From assembly GCF_005795905.1 (NCBI RefSeq), contig NZ_VAWE01000001.1, forward strand, positions 3,704,001-3,768,000: a DNA stretch of 64,000 nucleotides, given 5' to 3'. The stretch's first letter is position 1. Each line of letters starts with the position of its first letter. The notes beneath the pieces are model-generated. The model had not been told where the DNA came from, searched no databases, and saw only the letters and a list, made by a program, of their open reading frames with translations. Below are positions 36,513-44,695 of the stretch, piece by piece. The position numbers and the translations under genes are program-made. The DNA is from Streptomyces marianii. GTDB taxonomy: Bacteria; Actinomycetota; Actinomycetes; Streptomycetales; Streptomycetaceae.

Positions 36513-36598
36513 TCCCCGGTTTCCGTCCCGGCCGCATGCCGTTTGACCTGCGGGATCACGGCAGGGACGGCAGGGACGGTCACCGGGGGAGGCGGGGC

Positions 36599-37885
36599 TC
36601 AGCCCGAGGCTGGGGCGGTGGGCTCGGCGTTCACTGAGTGAACGGTGGGGCAGTAGCGCCGCCACGCGTCGAGGAACTTGTTGCGCATGTACCCTTTGCG
36701 CTGAGTGCCGTCGGCGAGGCGGACGTTGCCGGACTTGATGCCGAAGTCGCGCAGCATCCCGCCGAGGGCACGGGCGGTCAGGCCACTTCGCCCCCATTCT
36801 GCCCAGGGGCTTTCTGGGTCCTGGCGCAGGTGGTGGAGGAGTTCGTCCGTGGAGAGGCTGTCGACCTCCCGCTGGGCGACGAAGACCCTGCGAATGTCGG
36901 CCAGGATCCGCGCTCCGTTGGGGTGGTCCTCCTCGGCCTGGGCCTCGTCGGTAACCATCTGCGCGCACGCCGCGCGTGCGAGGCGGGGCCAGCATCCGGC
37001 AGCGAGGTCGGCGACGATCACCAAGGGCTCCCAGGTATCGGCGGCACGGTCTTCCACCGGCATCTCCGGTTCCAGGTCGGCGGCCTCATCGAGGAGCGGC
37101 CTGGCCCAGGCGGCGATGCGGTCACGCAGGTCGTGCAGGGCCGGAATGTCGCGGCGCGAGCGGAACGGCTTGACGTGCTCGCCCTCGGCCCGGCGACGCA
37201 TGCGGATGACCACGGACCGGTCCATGATCGTGTCGGGCAGGTCGCCAATCCCGGCAAGGGCGGCCATGGCGAAGGTGGCGAACTTGTGCGGCGTGTGGTC
37301 GTTGCCGACGACGCGGGTGACGTACCGGTTGCGCTGGTGACCGGCGTTGAGCAGGCCACGCATCTCCTCGTTCTTCTCCGCCTGCTTCGGCGTGCCGAAG
37401 ATGGTGTCCGCCTCGTCCACCAGGAGCGTGGGCGGCTCCTCGGTGATCGACCGGAAGACCGCAGCGGGCGTGGTGTTGATGGTGAGCATCGGCTCGTGGA
37501 CCGTCTCGGTGAGCACGTCCAGCAGCCGTGACTTGCCGCACCGCTTCGCCGGCCCGACCACCGCCAGGCGCGGGGCGTGCTGCCACGCGGGCTGCAGGTG
37601 CGTCGCCGCCACCCACAGCGTGACCGCGTCCAGCGTCTGCTGGGAGGGCAGGATCACGAACCGGGCTACCTGGGCACGCAGTTCGTTCAGCAGCTCGGAG
37701 CCGTACGTCGGCTCCGGATCCGGCACCATCTCCCCGGCAGGCTGATACACCGGAACCGTATCCGGCGCCCGCCCATCGGCCGCCGGGGCGGCGCCGGGCG
37801 CGGGACCGGGCCGGCCGGGCACGGCGACCGTCGGCCATACCGCTTTGCCGGGTGCGGAATAGGGCTCGGGTGTCGTAGGTTGCAC
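36599..37885 (-). CDS. DUF3631 ATPase/helicase-like replication protein
   Basis: A 428-residue protein with a P-loop region VVGPAKRCGKSRLLD near residue 130, Walker B-like TLLVDEADTIF near 175, and GHQRNRYVTRV and DRSVVIRMRRR further on. It matches the DUF3631 family found in phage and integrative elements of actinobacteria, where it probably acts as a helicase-like replication or maintenance factor. The start is GTG at 37885, supported by an ideal AAGGAG seven bases upstream; the reading frame continues upstream without coding character. It is separated from the DUF2637 gene by the repeat-rich stretch. Confidence 0.83.
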   Translation of the reverse strand: MQPTTPEPYSAPGKAVWPTVAVPGRPGPAPGAAPAADGRAPDTVPVYQPAGEMVPDPEPTYGSELLNELRAQVARFVILPSQQTLDAVTLWVAATHLQPAWQHAPRLAVVGPAKRCGKSRLLDVLTETVHEPMLTINTTPAAVFRSITEEPPTLLVDEADTIFGTPKQAEKNEEMRGLLNAGHQRNRYVTRVVGNDHTPHKFATFAMAALAGIGDLPDTIMDRSVVIRMRRRAEGEHVKPFRSRRDIPALHDLRDRIAAWARPLLDEAADLEPEMPVEDRAADTWEPLVIVADLAAGCWPRLARAACAQMVTDEAQAEEDHPNGARILADIRRVFVAQREVDSLSTDELLHHLRQDPESPWAEWGRSGLTARALGGMLRDFGIKSGNVRLADGTQRKGYMRNKFLDAWRRYCPTVHSVNAEPTAPASG

Positions 37886-38112
37886 AGGGCAGCTCCTTAT
37901 CCGGTGACGTCGGGCATGCAGGCCCGACTCACGCAGGTCGTTCGTTGGAATGCGGGCAGTGGAGTGTGCGGAGCCTCCGGCGTTGGCGCGCCGGGGGCTT
38001 TCTCGCTTCCCTGGCCGGGGCGAGGGAACACGGACAGTACGTCCACGTCCGGCCACAGTCCAGCGTTTCTGTGTCAGCTCAGCGCAGAAGCGTCTGCTAT
38101 GGGCTCGGGTCG

Positions 38113-38343
38113 TCATGCGGCCAGGCCGAGCAGGTTCAACAGGTCAGCGGTCACGACGCGGTACGCCTTGCCCAGCCGCAGGACCTTGCACGGGTACTGG
38201 CCGCGCTTGGCCAGCTCGTATCCCTTGCTCCGCCCCAGACCCAGCGCCCGATTGCCAGTGTCGAGGTCAACGGCGGCGGGCAGGGCCAACAGCTCTTCTC
38301 GCGTCATGCCCTTGGGCTGCTCGGCGGTCTCTTTGTCGCGCAT
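38113..38343 (-). CDS. Xis-like small HTH protein (excisionase candidate)
   Basis: A 76-residue protein with a winged-HTH of the excisionase/MerR-like type: GNRALGLGRSKGYELAKRG followed by YPCKVLRLGKAYRV. Small proteins like this near an integrase usually direct excision. GGAG lies six bases before the ATG. It is divergent from the XRE-type regulator gene, leaving a 95-bp shared control region. Confidence 0.8.
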   Translation of the reverse strand: MRDKETAEQPKGMTREELLALPAAVDLDTGNRALGLGRSKGYELAKRGQYPCKVLRLGKAYRVVTADLLNLLGLAA

Positions 38344-38438
38344 GCAGTGCTCCGTTCATGAGTGAGCCCTCGGCGAACGCGGCATCACGTCCGGCTCCAG
38401 GCGATCACTAACCATCATCGGGAAGCTAGTGTGTCTCC

Positions 38439-39119
38439 ATGACACAACATGGTTTCGATCCTAGAGATGACGAAGACGACGTCCCGGAGTGGGTGGATCA
38501 GGTGATGGCCACGGTGGCCGCCGAGGTCCGCAGACGAAGGAAGGAGCTACGCATGAGCGCCCAGGACCTGGCCGACCGCTGTGAGGAGATCGGCCATCCG
38601 ATTCCGCGCAACGTGATCGCCAACATGGAATCCGGCCGCCGCGCCAACCTGCCCCTGGTCGACGTCCTCGTCCTCGCCGAAGCCCTGCGGACCTACCCCA
38701 TCTGCCTGCTCTACCCCGTCGGCTACGTCGACAGAGTCCAGCGCCTTCCCCTGCAGCACTCCGAGCCAACCTGGGACGCCATGCGCTGGTTCACCGGCGA
38801 CAGGGAGGACTTCGGCATGGAAGACGACATGCTCCGCAACTTCCGCGCCCACGTCCGCTACCAGCGCGCCGCCCTGGCCGCTCTGAAGGGCGAGAAACAC
38901 GAGCGCTGGAAGGCCGAGACGGCACCCAACCAGGCCGAGCGCGAGGAAGCCGTACTCGCCCAAGCCGACTATGCCGAAAGGGCGTTGGAGGCCAAGTACC
39001 GGCTCCGCAGCGCCCGCGCCTTCATCCGTGAAGACGGCGGCACACCACCGGACCTTCCACCAGAACTCGCCGACGTCGACCCACCCGTCGGCAACAACAC
39101 CGAGGAGAATGATCTTTGA
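38439..39119 (+). CDS. XRE-type transcriptional regulator
   Basis: A 226-residue protein. After an acidic lead (DPRDDEDDVPEW), residues about 25-90 form an HTH of the Cro/C1 type: RRRRKELRMSAQDLADRCEE, IPRNVIANMESGRR and VDVLVLAEALR. The rest is helical and charged. It probably controls excision and transfer functions from the divergent promoter. Its TGA overlaps the TTG start of the integrase gene, so integrase output should follow translation of this gene. Confidence 0.85.
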   Translation: MTQHGFDPRDDEDDVPEWVDQVMATVAAEVRRRRKELRMSAQDLADRCEEIGHPIPRNVIANMESGRRANLPLVDVLVLAEALRTYPICLLYPVGYVDRVQRLPLQHSEPTWDAMRWFTGDREDFGMEDDMLRNFRAHVRYQRAALAALKGEKHERWKAETAPNQAEREEAVLAQADYAERALEAKYRLRSARAFIREDGGTPPDLPPELADVDPPVGNNTEENDL

Positions 39120-40720
39120 AGGGTTCGACCCACCGCCGCTGCTACTGCCGCGACGCCCACACCGGTAAGCCGCTCGGCAAGCAGTGCCCGAAGCTCTCCA
39201 GCCGCAAGCACGGCTCGTACTCCATACGCCAGGAGCTCCCGCCCCGCGAAGACGGCACCCGCCGCTCCTTCAGCCGCGCCGGCTACGAGAGCCTCAAGGC
39301 CGCCCAGGCCGACCTCGACCACATACGCGCGCTACTCGGCCTCGCCGACACGGACGACCCCGAGGGCATGGCGCTGATAGCCGCCATGCTGGAGGAGGTC
39401 GGCGACGAGAAGTCGCCACTGCCCGATGTCGAGGAGACCCGCCGACGCCTGAAGTCCGGTCAGGACCTGATCGGTCGCCTGACCGTCGGCGAGTGGCTCG
39501 ACCGGTGGCTCGACGGCAAGCGCATCCGCAAGTCGGGACTCAGCCGCTACGAGACCGATATCCGGTTCCACTTGAAGCCTCGGATCGGCCACCACCGTCT
39601 CGATCGGCTGCGCGTGAGCCATCTCAGCGACATGTTCACGGCTATCTCCGACGCCAATGCCGAGATCCTGGAGCAGAACGCCCAGCGCCGGGCCGCGGTC
39701 GAGGAGTTGGCCACCGTGCCGTGGAAGGGCGTGGACAACCGCGCCCGCCGCAAGGTGATGAAGACGGCGATCGATGCCATGCCACCGTTCCGGCGTGTGA
39801 CCGGCCCTGCCACCAGGCTGCGTATCAAGGCCACGCTGCGGTCTGCGTTGAACGACGCGATCGGCCAGCAGATCCTCACCTTCAACCCGGCGGCCCACGT
39901 CGAGCTCGACCCCGTGCGCAAGCCCAAGGCCCTGGTGTGGACCGACGCACGGGTCGCCAGGTGGGAGCAGACAGGCGAGAAGCCCTCCCCCGTGATGGTC
40001 TGGACGCCCGAACAGACCGGCGCGTTCCTCGACTTCGTCGCGGAGGACCGGCTGTACGCGATGTGGCACCTGATCGCCTTCCGCGGCCTGCGGCGAGGCG
40101 AGGCATGCGCGCAGCCCTGGTCGGAGACCAACCTCGATGACCACTCCCTGACCGTCTCCGCCCAGCTCGTCCAGGACGGGTGGGAGGTCGAGACCTCCGA
40201 GCCCAAGACGGACAGCGGCTTCCGCGTGGTCGCGCTCGACGACGACACCGTCAACGTCCTGAAGCGACACCGCGAACAACAGGACGCCGACCGCGAGCAG
40301 TGGGGATCAGCCTGGGTCGAGACCGGCATGGTCTTCACCCAGGAAGACGGCTCCTGGCTCCATCCCGGGAAGGTGACCGACCTCTTCGAGCGCCTCGTCG
40401 CCGCCTCCGGGCTCCCGCCGATCCGGCTGCACGACCTCCGCCACGGCGCGGCCACGCTCATGCTCGCCGCCGGCATCGACGTGAAAATCGTGTCGGACAC
40501 GCTCGGGCACAGCGACACCCGAATCACGCGGGACATCTACCAGAGCGTCCTCCCTCACGTCGGCAAGAACGCGGCCGAGGCCACCGCCAAGCTAGTACCG
40601 CTTCAGCGCAAGACCGAGGCGGAGGAGGCCGCCCGTAAGGCCGCCAAGAAGGCGGCGGCCAAGGCGAAAGCCGAGGCCAGGGCCAAGAAGAAGGGCAAGC
40701 GGAAGAAGCCCAAGAAGTAG
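39116..40720 (+). CDS. Tyrosine site-specific integrase
   Basis: A 534-residue recombinase. The N-terminal arm-binding region has a Cys/His-containing stretch HRRCYCRDAHTGKPLG. The core-binding SAM-like domain begins near LTVGEWLDRWL. Catalytic residues are visible as Arg in FRGLRRGEA, HDLRHGAATLM (HxxR), LGHSDTRITRDIYQ (His and the nucleophile Tyr). The C-terminal tail is very Lys-rich. The start is TTG at 39116, within the TGA of the regulator gene (TTGA), with GGAG about nine bases upstream. It lies next to tRNA-Thr, its probable target. Confidence 0.95.
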   Translation: MKGSTHRRCYCRDAHTGKPLGKQCPKLSSRKHGSYSIRQELPPREDGTRRSFSRAGYESLKAAQADLDHIRALLGLADTDDPEGMALIAAMLEEVGDEKSPLPDVEETRRRLKSGQDLIGRLTVGEWLDRWLDGKRIRKSGLSRYETDIRFHLKPRIGHHRLDRLRVSHLSDMFTAISDANAEILEQNAQRRAAVEELATVPWKGVDNRARRKVMKTAIDAMPPFRRVTGPATRLRIKATLRSALNDAIGQQILTFNPAAHVELDPVRKPKALVWTDARVARWEQTGEKPSPVMVWTPEQTGAFLDFVAEDRLYAMWHLIAFRGLRRGEACAQPWSETNLDDHSLTVSAQLVQDGWEVETSEPKTDSGFRVVALDDDTVNVLKRHREQQDADREQWGSAWVETGMVFTQEDGSWLHPGKVTDLFERLVAASGLPPIRLHDLRHGAATLMLAAGIDVKIVSDTLGHSDTRITRDIYQSVLPHVGKNAAEATAKLVPLQRKTEAEEAARKAAKKAAAKAKAEARAKKKGKRKKPKK

Positions 40721-40807
40721 GGCACCGGACCGCTCCGCTCACGCATCGCTCACGCAAGCCATCTCGCAGCACCCCGGCCGTGTGACGCGTCATGCCCCGA
40801 GCAGCAG

Positions 40808-40844
40808 AAAACCCCAGGTCAGCGGCTATCTGTCCTGGGGTTTT
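40808..40844. terminator. Intrinsic terminator after the integrase gene
   Basis: AAAACCCCAGG at 40808-40818 pairs exactly with CCTGGGGTTTT at 40834-40844, followed by further T on the plus strand. The A-rich left arm gives a T-run on the minus strand too, so it can stop both integrase and tRNA-Thr transcripts. Confidence 0.85.
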
Positions 40845-40848
40845 TCGG

Positions 40849-40922
40849 AGCCGCCTTCGGGATTCGAACCCGAGACCTACGCATTACGAGTGCGTTGCTC
40901 TGGCCAACTGAGCTAAGGCGGC
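40849..40922 (-). tRNA. tRNA-Thr (anticodon CGU), integration site
   Basis: On the minus strand the sequence starts GCCGCCT, has the D-arm TAGCTCAGTTGGCCAGAGC, an anticodon stem ACGCA/TGCGT around a loop with CGT, the T-arm TCGGGTTCGAATCCCGA and the closing AGGCGGC. All stems pair, and CCA is not encoded. The 3' end faces the integrase, as expected if the 3' half serves as attB. The tRNA remains complete, restored by the element or never broken. Confidence 0.96.
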
Positions 40923-41063
40923 AAGCTGCGGATATGACCGTTCCGGCAGGAACAGGCTCGCATCAGCAGCGGCGCCAAGTCTACAGGGTTATTCGGGGTG
41001 CCCCCGACCAGCCCGGCGATCACACGCTCCGGGCCGGTCGTACGGGACGCCGGGACCCTCACG

Positions 41064-42626
41064 TCACCGGCAGCGGGTGCCGTCCGCCGGCGGAGTCCCG
41101 GTCAGCAGGTACTTGTTGATCGCCCTGTCGACGCAGTCGCTGCCGCGGCCGTACGCCGTGTGACCGTCGCCGTCGTACGTGAGCAGGGTTCCCGACTCGA
41201 GCTGGCCGGCAAGGGCCCGCGCCCACTTGTAGGGGGTGGCCGGATCGCGGGTGGTGCCGACGACGAGGATCGGCGCGGCGCCCTTGGCGTCGATGCGGTG
41301 CGGGGAGCCGGTGGCGGGCGTGGGCCAGTAGGCACAGCTCAGGGAGGCCCAGGCGAAGTTCCTGCCGAAGACGGGGGACGCCTTCTCGAAGTCGGCGGTG
41401 GAGGCCGTGACCTCGTCGGGCGTGGTGAAGGCGGGCGGCAGGTCGAGGCAGCTGACCGCGGAGTAGGCGGACATCAGATTGGAGTACGAGCCGTCGCTCT
41501 CGCGCTCGTAGTAGCTGTCGGAGAGGGCCAGCAGTCCCGCGCCGTCGCCGTTCATGGCCTCGGTGAGCCCTTCACGGAGCTGCGGCCAGGCGCCCTCGTC
41601 GTACATCGCGGCGATCACGCCCGTGGTGGCGAGCGACTCAGTGAGCTCGCGGCTCTCCCCGGTGGACACCGGCTGGGCGTCCAGCTTGGCGAAGAACGCT
41701 TTCATCCGGGCCGCCGCGTCCGAGGTCGACTTCGCCCCGAGCGGACAGTTCGAGCGCTTCGTGCAGTCGGCGGCGAAGGACTTGAACGCCGTCTCGAAGC
41801 CCTCGGTCTGGTCGCGGTTCATCTGACGGGCCGGGAGGGACGGGTCCATCGCCCCGTCGAGCACGAGCCGGCCCGCCCGTTCCGGGAAGAGTTCGGCGTA
41901 GGTCGCACCGAGGAACGTGCCGTAGGAGGCGCCGACGTACGACAGCCGCTCGTCGCCCAGCGCGGACCGGAAGATGTCCATGTCCCGGGCCGCCTCGACG
42001 GTGGAGACGTGCGGGAGGACCGAGGACGACCGCTCCTTGCAGCCTGCCGCGAAACCCTTGAAGGCGGTGCTCAGCTTGTCGACCTCGGCCGGGTCGTCGG
42101 GAGTCTGGTCGCTCTGGGTGTACGCGTCCATCTCCTTGCCCTCGAGGCATGTGACGGGCTCGCTGCGGGCCACTCCGCGCGGGTCGATGGCCACCATGTC
42201 GTACCGGGCCCGCACCGGAGCGGGATAGCCGACGCCCGCGTACGCCTGGAGGTAGCCGACGGCCGAGCCGCCAGGCCCCCCGGGATTGACCTGGAGCGAA
42301 CCGATCCGCTTGCCGGGGCCGGTGGCCTTCACCCGGGCGACGGCCAGCTTGACCGAGGGCCCGTCGGGCTTGGAGTAGTTGAGCGGGGCCTTGAGCGTGG
42401 CGCACTGGAAGCCCGGGGCGCCGCAGTTGCGCCAGTCCAGTTTCTGGTCGTAGTACGGCTTCAGCGCGGCGGTCGACACCGGGGAGGGCGCTGCCGCTCC
42501 CGGCACCGACCCCGAGGGCTCGGACGCCTCCGACGCCGGGCCACTGCCGCTGCAGCCCGAGATCAGCAGCCCCAGGGCTGTGGTGAACGCGATGGCGGAG
42601 GTCCTGAGGAACTGCCTGGTGTCCAT
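41064..42626 (-). CDS. Secreted lipoprotein tripeptidyl aminopeptidase (alpha/beta hydrolase)
   Basis: A 520-residue protein with a lipoprotein signal: basic start MDTRQFLRT, hydrophobic stretch, lipobox LISGC with Cys near residue 25. Alpha/beta hydrolase features are VNPGGPGGS (oxyanion loop), nucleophile elbow GASYG near residue 235, Asp in GTTRDPATP and His in GDGHTAYG. This is the Tap/SlpD/SlpE family of Streptomyces, which trims tripeptides from secreted proteins. It is presumably anchored on the outer face of the membrane. Confidence 0.93.
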   Translation of the reverse strand: MDTRQFLRTSAIAFTTALGLLISGCSGSGPASEASEPSGSVPGAAAPSPVSTAALKPYYDQKLDWRNCGAPGFQCATLKAPLNYSKPDGPSVKLAVARVKATGPGKRIGSLQVNPGGPGGSAVGYLQAYAGVGYPAPVRARYDMVAIDPRGVARSEPVTCLEGKEMDAYTQSDQTPDDPAEVDKLSTAFKGFAAGCKERSSSVLPHVSTVEAARDMDIFRSALGDERLSYVGASYGTFLGATYAELFPERAGRLVLDGAMDPSLPARQMNRDQTEGFETAFKSFAADCTKRSNCPLGAKSTSDAAARMKAFFAKLDAQPVSTGESRELTESLATTGVIAAMYDEGAWPQLREGLTEAMNGDGAGLLALSDSYYERESDGSYSNLMSAYSAVSCLDLPPAFTTPDEVTASTADFEKASPVFGRNFAWASLSCAYWPTPATGSPHRIDAKGAAPILVVGTTRDPATPYKWARALAGQLESGTLLTYDGDGHTAYGRGSDCVDRAINKYLLTGTPPADGTRCR

Positions 42627-42808
42627 CCTGGGAGCCTATAGGCACGACACCGGATCATGCCCCTTCGTTCCCGTATGGGTGATTCGCCCTGAAAGAAGCT
42701 CCGGTGGCGGGGTCATGGGCCTGTGCGGGGCTTCTCCGACACCGAGAGCCCGGTCACGACTCCGCCTGTCGGCCACTTCTGCGCCGACGGCTCGGAGCGC
42801 CCGGGGAG

Positions 42809-44014
42809 TCACCCAGTGCGCAGTGCCATCGTCATCGCCTCCACCGCCAGCAGCGGGGCCACATTCGTGTCCAGAGCCTCTCGGCAGGCGAGGACCGCCT
42901 CCATCCGGCGCAGGGTCCCCTCCGGGCTGGAGCCGCGCGCCACCCGGTCGAGGGCGTCCCGCACGTCCTCGTTGGCGAGGGCGACCGTCGATCCGAGCTG
43001 GAGCGCGAGTACGTCCCGGTAGAAACCCGTGAGGTCCGTGAGCGCGAGATCGAGGCTGTCCCGCTGAGTACGGGTGCGACGACGCTTCTGCTTGTCCTCC
43101 AGCTCCTTCATCGCCCCGGCCGTGCCCCGCGGCATCCGCCCACCCGCCGCCGCGCCCAGGGCGGCCTTGAGTTCCTCGGTCTCCTTGGCGTCGATCTCCT
43201 CCGAGACCTGTCTGGCGTCTTCCGCCGCCGCGTCGATCAGCTCCTGCGCCGCTCTGAGGCAGCCGCCGACGTCCTCGACCCTCAGCGGGAGCTTGAGCAC
43301 CGTCGCGCGGCGGGCACGGGCCGCCTCGTCGGTGGCGAGCCGCCGGGCCCTGCCGATGTGCCCCTGGGTCGCCCGGGCGGCGGACGCCGCGGCGTCGGGC
43401 TCGATGCCGTCCCGTCTCATCAGCACGTCGGCGACGGCGTCGACGGAAGGGGTGCGCAGGGAGAGATGGCGGCAGCGGGAGCGGATCGTGGGCAGCACGT
43501 CCTCCAGGGAGGGCGCGCACAGCAGCCACACCGTGCGCGGGGCGGGCTCCTCCACGGCCTTCAGCAGCACGTTTCCCGCGCCTTCGGTGAGGCGGTCGGC
43601 GTCCTCCAGGACGATGACCTGCCAGCGGCCGACCGCGGGCGACAGCTGGGCGCGGCGGACGAGGGCACGGGTCTCCTTCACGCCGATGGACAGCACGTCG
43701 GTCCGGACCACCTCGACGTCGGCGTGCGTCCCGACCAGGCTGGTGTGGCAGCCGTCGCAGAAGCCGCAGCCCGGTGCGCCGCCCAGCGCCCGGTCGGGGC
43801 TGGTGCACTGCAGGGCCGCGGCGAAGGCGCGAGCCGCGGTGGAACGGCCCGAGCCCGGCGGTCCCGTGAACAGCCAGGCGTGCGTCATCCTCGACGCGGC
43901 GGGAGGCGGTTCCCCCGCCGCGTCGGCCGTGACGAGCGCGTCAGCATCCCGTGCGGCGGAGGCGAGCTGCTCCTGGACACGCTCCTGGCCGACCAGGTCG
44001 TCCCACACGGCCAT
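42809..44014 (-). CDS. holB: DNA polymerase III subunit delta'
   Basis: A 401-residue clamp-loader subunit. It begins MAVWDDLVGQERVQEQL and has a degenerate P-loop GPPGSGRST, a zinc-finger set in CGFCDGC plus an upstream Cys, an SRC-type motif TIRSRCRHL, and LEDADRLTEGAGNVLLKAVEEP. It helps load the sliding clamp during replication. The ATG at 44014 gives the family N-terminus; the longer open frame is not supported. It lies downstream of tmk on the same strand, the usual actinobacterial order, but with a 681-bp gap full of hairpins and repeats. Confidence 0.94.
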   Translation of the reverse strand: MAVWDDLVGQERVQEQLASAARDADALVTADAAGEPPPAASRMTHAWLFTGPPGSGRSTAARAFAAALQCTSPDRALGGAPGCGFCDGCHTSLVGTHADVEVVRTDVLSIGVKETRALVRRAQLSPAVGRWQVIVLEDADRLTEGAGNVLLKAVEEPAPRTVWLLCAPSLEDVLPTIRSRCRHLSLRTPSVDAVADVLMRRDGIEPDAAASAARATQGHIGRARRLATDEAARARRATVLKLPLRVEDVGGCLRAAQELIDAAAEDARQVSEEIDAKETEELKAALGAAAGGRMPRGTAGAMKELEDKQKRRRTRTQRDSLDLALTDLTGFYRDVLALQLGSTVALANEDVRDALDRVARGSSPEGTLRRMEAVLACREALDTNVAPLLAVEAMTMALRTG

Positions 44015-44174
44015 CTGCCGCCACCGCCTCACTCCGTCGTACGAACTGCGGGCTCCGGACCACGTGTCACGAACTGCGCGCCACGTGCCGCGAGGTCCTG
44101 CACCGGTCTCCCATTGTGGGGTAGGGGTCGGACACCCCTCACCGCCTGTGGACAACCGGGTCGGTCGGCACCGG

Positions 44175-44216
44175 GCCGCCGGACCGTCCGGTCACGGGAC
44201 CGGACGGTCCGGCGGC
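44175..44216. terminator. Perfect 19-bp hairpin between tmk and holB
   Basis: Arms 44175-44193 and 44198-44216 are exact reverse complements (centre GGACCGTCCGGTC) around the loop ACGG. It is GC-only except for two T/A pairs per arm, so it is very stable. It could terminate tmk read-through or regulate holB; no T-run is seen. Confidence 0.6.
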
Positions 44217-44458
44217 TCGCGACACCACCCCGCACGCCCACCCACTGTGCTGCCGCACCACCCGAGTACATCCGGTACGGGGCGATGGGGGCGATGCTCC
44301 GCAGTGGGATGTTCGCTACGAGGACGACTCACCGCCTCGCGGCATACCGCGCCGGACGCCGCGAGCCTCCCGGTAGGCCTTCCCGGTCACAGCGCACGCA
44401 CCGGCCAGTGCCGCGTCAGTCAAGGTTTGCCCGTCAAGGAGCGGCGTCCGGTGCACGG

Positions 44459-44584
44459 GGTCTCCCCAGGCCCTCGGGGCCGAGGGGGTGGGGTCTCCCC
44501 AGGCCCTCCGGCCGAGGGGGTGAGGTCTCCCCAGGCCCTCCGGCCGAGGGGGTGAGGTCTCCCCAGGCCCTCAGGCCGAGGGGA
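44459..44584. repeat. 32-bp tandem repeat, about four copies
   Basis: The copies begin at 44459, 44492, 44524 and 44556. The consensus begins GGTCTCCCCAGGCCCTCC and ends GGCCGAGGGGGTGA. Copies 2 and 3 are identical, copy 1 has one extra base, copy 4 is truncated. Each unit contains a near-palindrome around CCCTCCGGCCGAGGG. It lies 110 bp downstream of the tmk stop in non-coding DNA. Confidence 0.9.
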
Positions 44585-44695
44585 AGAACGCAAGGCCCCG
44601 GATCGACCTCGTAGTGGGCCTGCTCGGTTGATCCGGCAACGCCGCGAGTCGCCGTGCCGGGCGCCGCGACGGGACGAACGTCGCCTGATGCTGCA

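Larger units (their letters stand above)
32647..40849. mobile_element. Integrative and mobilizable element in tRNA-Thr (left end uncertain)
   Basis: The genes are relaxase, MobC, DUF2637 protein, DUF3631 ATPase, Xis-like, XRE-type regulator and tyrosine integrase, ending against the 3' end of tRNA-Thr. This is the layout of actinobacterial integrative elements. A relaxase plus MobC without an FtsK/TraB-like translocase points to mobilization by a helper rather than self-transfer. The right end is set at the tRNA 3' terminus. The left end is arbitrary: I could not find a repeat of the tRNA 3' sequence left of the relaxase gene. The element may be truncated there, next to the IS481 fragment, or it may extend further left and include the biosynthetic operon. 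Confidence 0.8.

Noticed and set aside
36163..36537. 124-residue minus-strand frame between the DUF2637 and DUF3631 genes
   Set aside because: Pro/Arg-rich, no family, and it runs over the repeats and dyads, which look non-coding.
36599..40720. CRISPR array or toxin-antitoxin pair in the mobile element
   Set aside because: No regularly spaced direct repeats with unique spacers were seen, and the small genes read as Xis-like and XRE-type regulator rather than a toxin pair.
40850..40922. tRNA gene broken by the element
   Set aside because: All arms of tRNA-Thr pair and its length is normal, so it is intact.
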